NCBI RefSeq assembly: GCF_008728195.1
Contig: NZ_CP031599.1
Coordinates: 1 to 64,000 of the forward strand
From: Roseovarius indicus
GTDB taxonomy: Bacteria; Pseudomonadota; Alphaproteobacteria; Rhodobacterales; Rhodobacteraceae
DNA: 64,000 bases
Direction of reading: 5' to 3'
Shown: positions 15,124 through 24,540 of the stretch, one piece after another
Position numbering within the stretch: position 1 is the stretch's first letter
Layout of the letters: each line of letters begins with the position of its first letter
Made by a program: the position numbers and the translations under genes
Notes under the pieces: model-generated
What the model was told of the DNA's origin: nothing
Database searches by the model: none
What the model saw: the letters and a program-made list of their open reading frames with translations, nothing else

Positions 15124-15785
15124 GGGCGCACTGCGAGTAGTGCGCGTACCGTCTCGATTTCCAGCACCCAGTTGCCGGTCGTTTCGTTGCGCCATCTTAT
15201 GCAGCGGATGATCCGATCAAAATCATCCTGAAGGGCGCGCGGAAAAACAGGCTCATGGTGTGCGATTCTGTTGCGGAGCCTCCTCACGGCTTCAATGTCA
15301 GACCTTAATTCAGATCGGCGTTGGTTGGCCGCGACACCACGAGGCGCGTCCGGAAACACTGCGTAGAAATGATCGTCCCACAGTCTGCCTTGGTGCCTGT
15401 TTGTCAGCATCTTCTCCCAAAACACAAACTTTAGTTCGGCGACGACCTTTCCGGCAGTGGGTTGCTGTGCTGCGCAGCCTTCGAGGTCTCGTTTGGGGCT
15501 GTATGCAGGACCGCGCGGGTTCGGCAACGAACGGATGAAGCCTTGTGTCCAAGGCCATGTTCCTCCATGGACAGCTTCGATCGCTTCCACGATCGCGTTT
15601 CGCAGCGCAACTTCCAAAACATGGAGTGGAACCATGAACGCGGCTGATACTTGAAGATTCCAGTGGTATAGGTGGAGAGCTCGCGTCCGATCATTGCCGG
15701 TTTCGCGCAGATAGGTCGCAAACCTAGGTGCGGATAGGACGTTCGGAAGGTGGTGTTCTTCATCAGCCGTGAACGGTGGATACAT
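15120..15785 (-). CDS. Abi-family protein with HEPN-type motif
   Basis: 221-residue protein of the Abi (abortive infection) type. The opening LSAPRFATYL, then LHLYHWNLQVSAAFMVPLHVLEVALRNAIVEAI, is typical of these proteins. A C-terminal RLRNRIAHHEP contains the RxxxxH arrangement of HEPN RNases, so an RNA-cleaving toxin is likely. It is the only leftward gene in the 11-22.5 kb series and converges on the preceding gene with a 4-bp overlap, consistent with a later gain. No antitoxin is adjacent. Confidence 0.75.
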   Translation of the reverse strand: MYPPFTADEEHHLPNVLSAPRFATYLRETGNDRTRALHLYHWNLQVSAAFMVPLHVLEVALRNAIVEAIEAVHGGTWPWTQGFIRSLPNPRGPAYSPKRDLEGCAAQQPTAGKVVAELKFVFWEKMLTNRHQGRLWDDHFYAVFPDAPRGVAANQRRSELRSDIEAVRRLRNRIAHHEPVFPRALQDDFDRIIRCIRWRNETTGNWVLEIETVRALLAVRP

Positions 15786-15871
15786 TGACAGTAAAGACTT
15801 TCGGTGCCATATAAGGCGTGAGCTTTGAGACTGCGGGCATTATGCCTCCCCTCATTGCACAAAGAAAGCAA

Positions 15872-15898
15872 AAGCCCGTCGCATTGCGGCGGGTTTTT
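15872..15898 (+). terminator. Intrinsic terminator upstream of the strawberry-notch gene
   Basis: AAGCCCGTCGC-ATT-GCGGCGGGTTTTT: a GC stem of about 8 bp with a T5 tail on the plus strand. A second, weaker AAAAGC...GCTTTTT structure lies at about 15982-16001. Confidence 0.7.
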
Positions 15899-16004
15899 CA
15901 GTTTTCGAACCTGCCTCCGAAAAAGCTGTTTGATTGGCCGATCAGCGATTGCATACCTCTTCGTCCTGGCCTGCTCCCCTGAAAAGCGAAAGCGGGCTTT
16001 TTGT

Positions 16005-16033
16005 CCTTTGGAACTCAGACCCTGATCCAAAGG
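16005..16033 (+). promoter_or_regulatory. Hairpin that includes the ribosome site of the strawberry-notch gene
   Basis: CCTTTGGA (16005-16012) pairs with TCCAAAGG (16026-16033); the latter holds most of the AAAGGA ribosome site for the ATG at 16042. Same layout as 11131-11160: stem, AAAGGA, ATCCCCATG. It could delay or regulate translation. Confidence 0.5.
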
Positions 16034-16041
16034 AAATCCCC

Positions 16042-19000
16042 ATGTCCAAACCCAGAACGGCCAACCCGGCTCTCGCAATCTCCGAAGCCGATCTCGCCTC
16101 TGCGCTAGCGCTTATCGGCACGGAGATCGACCACCAACCCCTGCGCAGCTCAGCGCTCGCACGCATCATGCGCGAGACGTTTCATGGCAGCGATGCCGGG
16201 GGCGCCTGGGACTGGCGCATAGCCTATGACCTGATGCAGGCCGCGGCTGTCCAAGTGCTGCTGCGTGGGAACGGCGTGGCAGATGACATCGCCGCTGCAA
16301 AGCTGCTTGCCTCGCGGCTGCTGACGGAAACCCGCCGGTCAGAGCAGCAGATCCGGCTGCAGCAGTTTTCCACGCCGTTACCTTTCGCGGCAATGGTCTT
16401 GCGGGCTGCGGCGATCCGCAAGGGCGAGACCGTGCTGGAGCCCTCGGCTGGCACCGGTGCCCTGGCTACTTTCGCCGCCCGGTCCGGTGCCACGCTTTTG
16501 CTCAACGAGATCGACCCTTTTCGCCAGCGCCTCCTGCGCGCGGTTTTCGGCGGCGAGGTGACGGGCCATGACGGCGAGCATACCGACGATCTGCTGCAGA
16601 CGCCGGTTCTACCCGACGTCGTGGTGATGAATCCGCCCTTCGCCTCCTCGGTCGACCGATCCCGCGACAAGCACATCGCTGCCAAACATCTCATTGCGGC
16701 TGCAAAGCGCCTGGCACCAGGTGGGCGCCTGGTGGCGATCATGCCGCCGGGGTTCACGCCCGAACGCGATGCCGCGCATTGGTCCCGCGCCTGCGGTCTC
16801 CTGACGCCACGATTGGCGCTGACGATGCCGGGGCAGGTCTACCGCAAGCTCGGCACCTCTGTCGAAACCCAGCTCATGGTCTTCGACAAGGTGCAGGAGG
16901 GCGGCGAGATGATCCGCGCCAGTGTCCGGGGCTTGGATGATGCCCTTCCTTTTGTCGACGCCGTGGCCGCAACCCGGCCCGAGATGCGCCCCGTGCAACA
17001 GGCGGCGGTGATCCCTCACGGGCGGCCGACCGTTCCATCCTCTGCCCCGCGCAAGACCGCCGCTGTGCCTGTTGCCGCCTCCAAACCCCGGGCCAATGCC
17101 GTCCGTCCGCTAACTTTCACGAGCCTTGTTATCCCGCGCGACAACACGCCCATCTCGGACATCTATGCACGCTACCGCCCGCAACGGATCGAGATCGCGG
17201 GTGCGCAGGAACATCCCACGCCGCTCGTCGAGAGCATCGCCATGGCCTCGGTTGCCCCGCCCATGCCCTCAAACACGGGCAGTGATGACTTGCGCTTGCC
17301 CGCACGGTTGATCGAGGAGGGACATCTCTCCGAGGCGCAGCTCGAGACCATCATCATGGCGCATGATGCCCATGGGCGTGATCTGCCCGGTCGGTTTACC
17401 ATCGATGACGACCAGACCAAGCTGACGCGCGCCGATGATGACCCGGATGCACGTGCCTTTCGCCTTGGCTATTTCCTCGGCGACGGCACCGGTTGCGGCA
17501 AGGGCCGCGAATGCGCAGGGCTCATTCTCGTGAACTGGCTTTCCGGGCGCAGGAAGGCGATCTGGGTCTCCAAATCCGCCACGCTCATCGAGGACGCGAT
17601 CCGCGACTGGACCGATCTCGGCGGCTCGCCTGCCGACATTCAGCCACTTTCCAAATGGAAACCGGATCAGCCCGTCCCGATGGGCGACGGAATCCTCTTC
17701 GTCACCTACGCCACGCTGCGGTCCGCGGGCAAATGCGGCACCACGCGACTGAGCCAGATCCTCGACTGGATGGGCGCAGACTTTGAAGGCGTCCTCGCTT
17801 TTGATGAGGCCCATGCCATGCAGAATGCGGCAGGGTCCGAGCAGGGCAGGGGGGTCAAACCCTCCCAGCAGGGCCTTGCGGGCCTGCGGCTGCAACTGGC
17901 AGCACCCCGCGCTCGCGTCTTCTACATCTCGGCCACGGGCGCCACGAGCGTGCACAACCTGGCCTATGCCGCGCGGTTGGGGCTCTGGGGGCAGGACCCC
18001 GAATACCCCTTCCCGAGCCGCGAGGGTTTCGTTTCAGCGATGGAAGCCGGCGGCGTGGCTGCCATGGAGGTGGTCGCGCGTGATCTTAAGACGCTCGGCC
18101 TCTACACGGCGCGCGCCCTCAGCTTTGATGGCGTGGAGTATGACGTGCTCGAACACGCGCTCACTTCGGCCCAGATCGAGATCTACGACGCATACGCGGC
18201 TTCTTTTCGGACGATCCACCACAATCTCGAGGCCGCGCTGACAGCGACCGGCGTCAACGACGCCTCGGGAGAGACCAATGCCTCGGCAGCACGCGCCTCG
18301 GCCAAGTCCCGCTTCGAGAGCACGAAGCAGCGCTTCTTCAACCATCTCCTGATGGGCATGAAGGCTCCAAGCATCATCCGCGCCATCGAGGACGATCTGG
18401 CGGCGGGCAAGGCTTGCGTCATCCAGGTGGTCTCGACGGGCGAGAGTCTGCTGAAACGCCGGCTTGAGACGATGGACCCCGAGGATGAACTCGTCGAGGG
18501 CGCGCTAACGCCGCGCGATTACGTACTGGGCTACCTCGAACAGGCCTTCCCGATCCACGCGCAAAAGCTCGTGGAGATTGACGGCAACATGGTCGCGGAA
18601 CCTTTACGGGATGAGACCGGGGCGCTCGTTGTCTCGCGCGAGGCGCTCGCCCTGCGCGATGCGGCCATGATGGAGTTGATGACGCTCGCCCCGATCCCCT
18701 CGGCGCTCGATCAGATCCTCTGGGCCTTTGGCGACGAGGCCGTCGCTGAAGTCACTGGGCGATCTATCCGCCCTTTGAAGGCCGAGGACGGTCATCTCTT
18801 CATCGAAAAGCGCGCCGCCAGCAGCAATTCGTCGGAGACCCAAGCCTTCATGGATGGCGAGAAGGATATCCTGATTTTCTCCGATGCGGGCGGCACGGGC
18901 CGGTCCTATCACGCGGCGCAAACGGCGAAGAACCAGAAACGGCGGCGGCACTATCTTCTGGAGCCCGGCTGGCGCGCGGATGCGGCCATCCAGGGGTTGG

Positions 19001-20304
19001 GCCGCACCCATCGCTCGGCTCAGGTCAGCGCGCCCTTCTTCCGCGTCTGCACCTCGGATGTGCATGGCGAAAAACGCTTCACCTCGACTATAGCCAAGCG
19101 CCTCGACCAGCTAGGGGCCTTGACCAAGGGTCAGCGCGAGACCGGCTCGCAAGGCATGTTCCGCGAGGAGGACAATCTCGAAAGCCCGATCGCGCGGGCC
19201 GCACTACGTGGGTATTTCGCCGATCTTGCCGCCGGGCGCGCTGAGGCGATGAGCTACAAGAGCTTCACCGACTGGACAGCCCTGCGGCTGATCGACAAGG
19301 ACGGGGTGCTGCTCGAGGAGTTGCCGCCGATCCAGCGGTTTCTGAACCGGGTTCTGGCCCTGCCCATCCACATGCAGAACGCGCTCTTTGCCGAGTTCAT
19401 GCGCCGGATTGCCGATCAGACTGAACGGGCGCGCGCGGCAGGCACGCTCGATCTCGGCGTGGAAACCCTGCGCGGCGAAAAGATCGAGCAGGTCTCCACA
19501 GAGGATCTCTGGACCTGCCCGAAATCCGGCGCCGTGACGCGGATCATCGGGCTCGAGGTGACGGACCCGGTCCATGTCTTGGGCGCTGAAGAGGCCATAT
19601 CGCGCAATCCGGACAAGCTGCCGATGGTCAATCGCGCCTCCGGTCGCGCGGCGCTCATCTCGGCACGCCCGATGCAGATGTATGACGAAGACATCGTCAC
19701 GCTGATGCGCAAGGTTGTGCGGCCAAACGGGTCGAGCTACCTGGAGGAGGCGCGGTTCACGTCTTCGGCCTGGGAAGACATCGAAAGGCCCGAGTTTGCA
19801 AAGCTTTGGGATGCCGAGGCTGCATCCCTGCCAAAAACCACCACAACCAAGCTCTACCTGCTGACCGGGCTCTTATTGCCGATCTGGAAGGACATTCCGA
19901 CCACCAATGAACGCATCTACCGGGTCACGCCTGACGGGGCGACGGCGATGATCGGGCGCACGCTGAGCGAGGAAGGGGCGGCAGCGCTGCGCGCCCGCTT
20001 CCTCGTGTCCAACCCGCAAACAGCGCAGGAGATGCTGACCGCCGCCCTCGGCACCACCGCGCCTGTCGATCTGGGCCGGGGTCTCACCCTGACCCGTCGC
20101 CGTGTCGCAGGCGAGATGCGCCTTGAGTTGTGCGGCGTGGACAGGGGCATGATTGATGGCCTCAAGGCAATGGGGTGTTTCACCGAGATCATTGCCTTCC
20201 AGCTACGGGTGTTCCTGCCGCATGGGGACGGGATCGACACGGGAAGCATTCTGGCCCGGATCGTGGGGCAGGAAGCCAGCATGACGTCAGAACAAGCCGC
20301 CTGA
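16042..20304 (+). CDS. Strawberry-notch-like methylase/helicase fusion
   Basis: 1420-residue protein. The N-terminal third is a DNA methyltransferase-like domain: LEPSAGTGALATFAA (SAM-binding) and VVMNPPFASS (the NPPF catalytic motif of N6-adenine methylases). The rest is an SF2-type strawberry-notch helicase: LGDGTGCGKGRECAG (Walker A), LAFDEAHAM (DEAH box), and QGLGRTHRSAQ (motif VI). The ATG at 16042 follows AAAGGAAATCCCC; the frame is open for 36 codons upstream. A comparable methylase-helicase, DarB of phage P1, protects incoming DNA from restriction, so a counter-defence role on plasmid entry is a reasonable inference. Confidence 0.88.
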   Translation: MSKPRTANPALAISEADLASALALIGTEIDHQPLRSSALARIMRETFHGSDAGGAWDWRIAYDLMQAAAVQVLLRGNGVADDIAAAKLLASRLLTETRRSEQQIRLQQFSTPLPFAAMVLRAAAIRKGETVLEPSAGTGALATFAARSGATLLLNEIDPFRQRLLRAVFGGEVTGHDGEHTDDLLQTPVLPDVVVMNPPFASSVDRSRDKHIAAKHLIAAAKRLAPGGRLVAIMPPGFTPERDAAHWSRACGLLTPRLALTMPGQVYRKLGTSVETQLMVFDKVQEGGEMIRASVRGLDDALPFVDAVAATRPEMRPVQQAAVIPHGRPTVPSSAPRKTAAVPVAASKPRANAVRPLTFTSLVIPRDNTPISDIYARYRPQRIEIAGAQEHPTPLVESIAMASVAPPMPSNTGSDDLRLPARLIEEGHLSEAQLETIIMAHDAHGRDLPGRFTIDDDQTKLTRADDDPDARAFRLGYFLGDGTGCGKGRECAGLILVNWLSGRRKAIWVSKSATLIEDAIRDWTDLGGSPADIQPLSKWKPDQPVPMGDGILFVTYATLRSAGKCGTTRLSQILDWMGADFEGVLAFDEAHAMQNAAGSEQGRGVKPSQQGLAGLRLQLAAPRARVFYISATGATSVHNLAYAARLGLWGQDPEYPFPSREGFVSAMEAGGVAAMEVVARDLKTLGLYTARALSFDGVEYDVLEHALTSAQIEIYDAYAASFRTIHHNLEAALTATGVNDASGETNASAARASAKSRFESTKQRFFNHLLMGMKAPSIIRAIEDDLAAGKACVIQVVSTGESLLKRRLETMDPEDELVEGALTPRDYVLGYLEQAFPIHAQKLVEIDGNMVAEPLRDETGALVVSREALALRDAAMMELMTLAPIPSALDQILWAFGDEAVAEVTGRSIRPLKAEDGHLFIEKRAASSNSSETQAFMDGEKDILIFSDAGGTGRSYHAAQTAKNQKRRRHYLLEPGWRADAAIQGLGRTHRSAQVSAPFFRVCTSDVHGEKRFTSTIAKRLDQLGALTKGQRETGSQGMFREEDNLESPIARAALRGYFADLAAGRAEAMSYKSFTDWTALRLIDKDGVLLEELPPIQRFLNRVLALPIHMQNALFAEFMRRIADQTERARAAGTLDLGVETLRGEKIEQVSTEDLWTCPKSGAVTRIIGLEVTDPVHVLGAEEAISRNPDKLPMVNRASGRAALISARPMQMYDEDIVTLMRKVVRPNGSSYLEEARFTSSAWEDIERPEFAKLWDAEAASLPKTTTTKLYLLTGLLLPIWKDIPTTNERIYRVTPDGATAMIGRTLSEEGAAALRARFLVSNPQTAQEMLTAALGTTAPVDLGRGLTLTRRRVAGEMRLELCGVDRGMIDGLKAMGCFTEIIAFQLRVFLPHGDGIDTGSILARIVGQEASMTSEQAA

Positions 20305-20425
20305 AAAGTCAAAGCGAGCTTCCGGTCGGGCGGCGTGGATCGGGATTTGCCCGGGCTGCGCTTTCCGGGCGCGGGCAGACCAATGCCACGCCCGGCCCCC
20401 CAAATTCAGACAAGAGGACAGACCC

Positions 20426-20812
20426 ATGACCAATCCCCAGATCGACTATGCCGCAATGGCGGCTCAGTGGCGTGCAGAGCGCGAAACCACATTGAAGGCA
20501 TCCCGAACGGAGCTGCTCGCGCAACTACGTGCGCTTGGCATCAGCGAGGTCACTGCCGAATACGAAGGCTATGGCGACTCCGGCAATGTCGAGGATGTGA
20601 CGGTGCAGCCCGCAGAGGTCCAACTGCCGGAGGCGCTTGCCACAGAGGTTGGCGACTTCGCCTGGTCGCTCGCCTATCACCATCACCCGGGGTTCGAAAA
20701 CAACGAGGGCGGCTACGGCACGCTGACCTGGGACATAGCACTAGACAGCATTATCCTCGATCACGCGGACCGCTATGTCGAATGCTCGCACAGCTATGAC
20801 GAGGGGCTTTGA
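20426..20812 (+). CDS. DUF6878-type protein
   Basis: 128-residue acidic protein. Blocks such as EVTAEYEGYGDSGNVEDV, FAWSLAYHHHPGFENNEGGYG and TLTWDI match a family I recall as DUF6878. Function unknown. GAGGACAGACCCATG precedes the start. The next gene begins 1 bp after the stop codon, so the two are probably co-translated. Confidence 0.75.
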   Translation: MTNPQIDYAAMAAQWRAERETTLKASRTELLAQLRALGISEVTAEYEGYGDSGNVEDVTVQPAEVQLPEALATEVGDFAWSLAYHHHPGFENNEGGYGTLTWDIALDSIILDHADRYVECSHSYDEGL

Positions 20813-20813
20813 G

Positions 20814-21275
20814 ATGGCCCATCCGCTTCATCATGCTGAAAGCTCTGCCCGGAAATTCGGCGGGGTGCCGTCTGACTATCAGGCCGTGCACGATTGGTTT
20901 GACGCCTCGAAAGAGCACCTAGCGCTCTTCACGCACCGAGCCATGCGCCACCACGCTCAAGGCCTGTTCGAGGCCGAACGGGTTTTCGGCCTGACCCTGA
21001 CCAATAGCGCGGGTCGGGACATTCCCGTGCGCTGGATTGGCGAGCAGCATATCCGTGAAGACTGCCAGGGCCGCATTCCGAGCATGGCGGACTGGCTGCG
21101 ACGGATCCAGCCTGAGCCATGGATGGCCAACGGCCACATCGACCGGCATTCTGGCGATGAGCCCAGCGGCGACCCAAGGGTTGCCTGGGCCTCCGAGGTC
21201 GCCGCCGGAAGAACGGTTCTTGGCCTGAAGGATTGGATGGCGGCGCGCGCGATGCAAGCGGCGCAGAGTGCCTGA
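20814..21275 (+). CDS. DUF6915-type protein
   Basis: 153 residues from the ATG at 20814 (MAHPLHHAESSARKFGGVP); 13 open codons upstream overlap the previous gene and look unrelated. SDYQAVHDWFDASKEHLALFTHRAMRHHAQGLFEAERVFG is the recognisable core of the family I recall as DUF6915. It is rich in His (HHAESS, MRHHAQG), which might bind metal. Function unknown. It is tightly linked to the DUF6878-type gene, a pairing that suggests joint function. Confidence 0.75.
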   Translation: MAHPLHHAESSARKFGGVPSDYQAVHDWFDASKEHLALFTHRAMRHHAQGLFEAERVFGLTLTNSAGRDIPVRWIGEQHIREDCQGRIPSMADWLRRIQPEPWMANGHIDRHSGDEPSGDPRVAWASEVAAGRTVLGLKDWMAARAMQAAQSA

Positions 21276-21375
21276 CAGGACCCGGCTTTTTGCCAATTGA
21301 ATACCGCACGGAAGCCCGGTTGGAAGATCGGGCTTCTTGAGTCGTTTCCCCACCATTCTACTTGAGGAGGATCAC

Positions 21376-21678
21376 ATGACACTCAACGATATCAAGGCGG
21401 CCGTCGATGCCGGCCACACCGTGCACTGGGCCAATACCGGCTACGTTGTCCACAAGGACCGGCTCGGTCAGTACCTCATCACCTATGTGCCGAACGGTAG
21501 CTGCATCGGCCTGACCGACCGGGGCGGGCACCGGTTGAACGGAAAAGAAACGGAGTTCTTCGTCGCGCAACCGAAGGACGCCGCAGAAAATCCGGGCAGC
21601 CAATCAAGACCAGACGGGCAGGGGAGGGGCGCAGCACCCGGAGGCGCGGTTGCACACCCACTTGGAGGGCGGCCCTGA
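21376..21678 (+). CDS. Small hypothetical protein, 100 aa
   Basis: Unassigned. The first 60 residues look protein-like (TLNDIKAAVDAGHTVHWANTGY, LGQYLITYVPNGSCIGLTDRGG); the tail is Gly/Pro-rich and low-complexity. GAGGAGGATCAC before the ATG at 21376 is a strong ribosome site. It follows a stem of the AAGCCCGG...CGGGCTT type at about 21312-21333 that may terminate transcription from upstream. Confidence 0.6.
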   Translation: MTLNDIKAAVDAGHTVHWANTGYVVHKDRLGQYLITYVPNGSCIGLTDRGGHRLNGKETEFFVAQPKDAAENPGSQSRPDGQGRGAAPGGAVAHPLGGRP

Positions 21679-21802
21679 CCCGTGGGCGGGGCTGAAAGGA
21701 AAGCAGGCTTTCTGATTTGTGATCCCTCAAGGGGTCGAGAAAGCAATCCCGGAGGCGCTGGCAAGGACGTCAGGCACCGGCCAATCCAAAAGGAACCATC
21801 CC

Positions 21803-22531
21803 ATGTTCGCAGGAACCCTCACCCGCAATGTCGAGACCGCAGCCGCTCAGTACACCGGCATGATCCACGGGACGCGCTTTGACATCGCCATCCAGTTGGA
21901 GGCGCGGGCCAAGATGTCCGAACGCAGCCCGGATTTTGACGTGACGGCAGTCAACAAATCAGGCCGCAAGGTGCGCATCGGCACGGCCTGGAACGAGACC
22001 GGCAATACCAGCGGCAACCCCTACATCTCGATGCAGATCGATGTCGGCCTCGGCCCGTTCCGGGTCAACGCGGTGCAGACGAAAGAGGCGCGTGCGGCCC
22101 AAAGCGGCGCGTTCGAGATCATCCCGCTGGTCTCGAACGGCCTGATGAAATCCGGCTCGATCTCGGGCGAGCTCACCGCCATGGACGCCGACAACGCCTT
22201 CACCGGCTACATCGCCAACATGATGTTCGATCTGGAGTTCATGCTGATCGAGAACAGCTACAAATCCGAGGAGACCCACCCGGATTACCGGATCGAGGTC
22301 AGCTCGCCCCGGGGCACACCGATCCGCGTCGGCTCGGCGTGGATGGCCCAAAGCAGCCGCACGGGCAATGACTACCTGTCACTGCTGATCAACACGCCCG
22401 ATGGCGACCTGCGCGTCAACGCCGTGCAGAACGAAGAGCAGCGCGGCGGGCAGACCTTCTCGATCATCCCGTTCATCGACAGCGGTGAGCAGCCGCAGGA
22501 CGCGGGCGCGGGGCTCTCCTTGGTCGCCTAA
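21803..22531 (+). CDS. Tandem DUF736 protein
   Basis: 242 residues from the ATG at 21803 (MFAGTLTRNVETAAAQY), after AAAAGGAACCATCCC. Two copies of a DUF736-like unit are visible: SGRKVRIGTAWNETGNTSGNPYISMQI (about 52-78) and RGTPIRVGSAWMAQSSRTGNDYLSLLI (about 171-197), each followed by a FRVNAVQ or LRVNAVQ strand. DUF736 proteins are usually about 100 aa, so this is an internal duplication. They are very common next to transfer or replication genes on alphaproteobacterial plasmids; function unknown. Confidence 0.8.
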   Translation: MFAGTLTRNVETAAAQYTGMIHGTRFDIAIQLEARAKMSERSPDFDVTAVNKSGRKVRIGTAWNETGNTSGNPYISMQIDVGLGPFRVNAVQTKEARAAQSGAFEIIPLVSNGLMKSGSISGELTAMDADNAFTGYIANMMFDLEFMLIENSYKSEETHPDYRIEVSSPRGTPIRVGSAWMAQSSRTGNDYLSLLINTPDGDLRVNAVQNEEQRGGQTFSIIPFIDSGEQPQDAGAGLSLVA

Positions 22532-22565
22532 TCGGCGCGCGAGGGGGAGACGATCTGAACCCAAA

Positions 22566-22596
22566 GGGGAACCGTGGGATCACGGTTCCCCTTTTT
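22566..22596 (+). terminator. Strong intrinsic terminator after the DUF736 gene
   Basis: GGGGAACCGTG (22566-22576) pairs perfectly with CACGGTTCCCC (22581-22591) across a GGAT loop, with a TTTTT tail. It closes the rightward backbone series. Confidence 0.9.
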
Positions 22597-22783
22597 CTGT
22601 ACTGGTGTGGTTGAATGGACCTGGCTTACATTGCAGCCGTTCGTGTTGCCCGCAGCTAATGCAACCGTAGAGCCGAAGTTACCGAATGCTGCGTAAAGGA
22701 TGTATGGCTGCTTTCGAGGGCGATAGAAAACCTGCTTGATCGCTGCCACGAGCGGAAGGAAAGCAGCGGAGAGTTACCGCCTC

Positions 22784-23110
22784 TCAAATACTGCGCGGTG
22801 CCCAGAGAATAATACCCGCACCGACAAGGCAAATGACCGCTCCAACTACATCCCATTGATCTGGGCGATGGCCTTCCATACCCCATAGCCACAGCAGGGA
22901 CGATACGATGTAAACGCCACCGTAGACTGCATAGGCGCGGCCCGCTTGATCGGCGGGGCTGAGCGCCAGTAGCCAGGCGAAAGCGGCAAGGGACAGCATG
23001 CCCGGTGCCAACCAAAACACGCTCTTGTCCAGCCGGAACCACGCCCAGAAAGCAAAGCATCCGGCAATTTCGGCCAGCGCAGCGGCGAAGTAGATAAGAA
23101 CCGTCTTCAT
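22784..23110 (-). CDS. ynfA: YnfA/UPF0060 family small membrane protein
   Basis: 108-residue protein with four predicted membrane segments, matching the YnfA/UPF0060 family: opening [27 protein letters not shown], then [29 protein letters not shown] and a final [18 protein letters not shown]. The fold resembles small multidrug-resistance proteins. I start at 23110 (MKTV) because four codons upstream add nothing. It is the last gene of the leftward mer cluster, where ynfA is often seen as a passenger; a direct role in mercury export is not shown. Confidence 0.88.
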   Translation of the reverse strand: MKTVLIYFAAALAEIAGCFAFWAWFRLDKSVFWLAPGMLSLAAFAWLLALSPADQAGRAYAVYGGVYIVSSLLWLWGMEGHRPDQWDVVGAVICLVGAGIILWAPRSI

Positions 23111-23165
23111 CGGGCCAGACATTCGTTCCGAGGAGGATCGGGTCTATTGCGAAAAATTTTCAAAT

Positions 23166-24518
23166 TCAAAGAAGCGACCCCAAATCTGATCCAACACTTG
23201 GATAGGCCGCCGTCATCGACTTAAGCTGCTTGGCCGCCAGGCCCAGCTTGATTGCCAGCCCGAAGAAATTGATCAGTTCGCCGTATTCCGGGCCGAACAG
23301 GTGCGCGCCGAGGATCTTGCCGTTCGACCTGTCCACGAGGATCTTCGCGGCGGCGGAGGTCTCGCCGATCCTGTAGTTCGAGTACCAACCGCTCGTGTCG
23401 GTGAACCGGACATCTACGTCATGCCCGGCGTCCCTTGCCTCACTTTCCAACATGCCGACACGCGCCACTTCCGGAACGGTGAAGACGGCCGTCGGAATGC
23501 CCGCATAATCCGGTGTGGTCTGTGCGTCTTTGAGCATGTTGGAGGCTGCGACCTTCCCTTCGATCACGGCGACCGGCGTCAGCGGCATGCCATCGGTGTC
23601 GGCGGAATCTCCGGCGGCAAAGACCGTGCTGTTTGTCGTGCTTTGTAGATGGGGGGCTACAACGATGCCCTTGTCGCTGTAGTCAACCTTGGCGGTCTCC
23701 AGACTCAGGTCGGCAAGGGCAGCTACGCGGCCCGCGCCATGCACGACCAGATCGGTTTCGATTGTCCGGGTCTGATCGCCTGACTTCACCTCGACAGTGA
23801 ATGCTCCGTTGGTTTCCGCGACGGAGACGATTTTGGTCTCGCGCATCAGGACCACGCCGATACCGGTGCCGCGTTCGATCAGCATTTCGACCAGATCTGG
23901 ATCGAAGCCGCGTAAGGGCCGGGCGCCACGATCCACGATGATCGGGTTGGCTCCGGCCCGTGCGGCGATATGCGCAAACTCGAAGGACACGAAGCCGCCG
24001 CCGATAAAAAGAATCCGTTTGGGAAGGGCCTCAAGATTGAGGAAATCCGTGCTGTCGATCACGAGATCGGCCCCTGTGAAGTTCAGCGGCCTGGGCATGG
24101 CACCGGCGGCCACGAGGAACCGTTCCGACTGATATGCCGTTCCATCGACCTCCAGCGTGTTGTCTCCCGTGAAGCGGGCAGCTCCATGCAGGGTTTCGAC
24201 GCCGTTGCCCGACAGGCCCTTTTCCATCTTGTCCGGCACGGGATCGGTGAAGCCACGCTTGTGTGCCATCAGATCGGCCCAGTTGATCGACAGATCACCG
24301 GGATCGATCCCCTTGCCCTGCATGAGCCGTGCCGCGTCCATGATTTCCGCACCGCGCCGCAGGATTTTCTTTGGATCGCAGCCGCGCAATGCGCAGGTGC
24401 CGCCGTAGGGCAGCGCATCGACAATGGCCACACGCCATCCTGCTGCGCCACACTTGTTCGCCGCGGCCACGCCTGCCATGCCAGCCCCGATGACGATCAG
24501 GTCGCAGTCTTCGCTCAT
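23166..24518 (-). CDS. MerA-like FAD-dependent disulfide oxidoreductase
   Basis: 450-residue flavoprotein disulfide reductase. FAD-binding site LIVIGAGMAGVAAANKC; redox pair Cys42/Cys47 in GGTCALRGCDPKK; second nucleotide fold ILFIGGGFVSFEFAHIAARAG; FAD/interface block VFAAGDSADTDG. It differs from mercuric reductase in lacking the C-terminal Cys-Cys pair: it ends in SVGSDLGSLL. It lies 22 bp downstream of merA and is probably in the same operon. The substrate is unknown; thiol or disulfide recycling under mercury stress is a guess. Confidence 0.85.
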   Translation of the reverse strand: MSEDCDLIVIGAGMAGVAAANKCGAAGWRVAIVDALPYGGTCALRGCDPKKILRRGAEIMDAARLMQGKGIDPGDLSINWADLMAHKRGFTDPVPDKMEKGLSGNGVETLHGAARFTGDNTLEVDGTAYQSERFLVAAGAMPRPLNFTGADLVIDSTDFLNLEALPKRILFIGGGFVSFEFAHIAARAGANPIIVDRGARPLRGFDPDLVEMLIERGTGIGVVLMRETKIVSVAETNGAFTVEVKSGDQTRTIETDLVVHGAGRVAALADLSLETAKVDYSDKGIVVAPHLQSTTNSTVFAAGDSADTDGMPLTPVAVIEGKVAASNMLKDAQTTPDYAGIPTAVFTVPEVARVGMLESEARDAGHDVDVRFTDTSGWYSNYRIGETSAAAKILVDRSNGKILGAHLFGPEYGELINFFGLAIKLGLAAKQLKSMTAAYPSVGSDLGSLL

Positions 24519-24540
24519 TCTCCGGTCCTTGTCCTGATCT

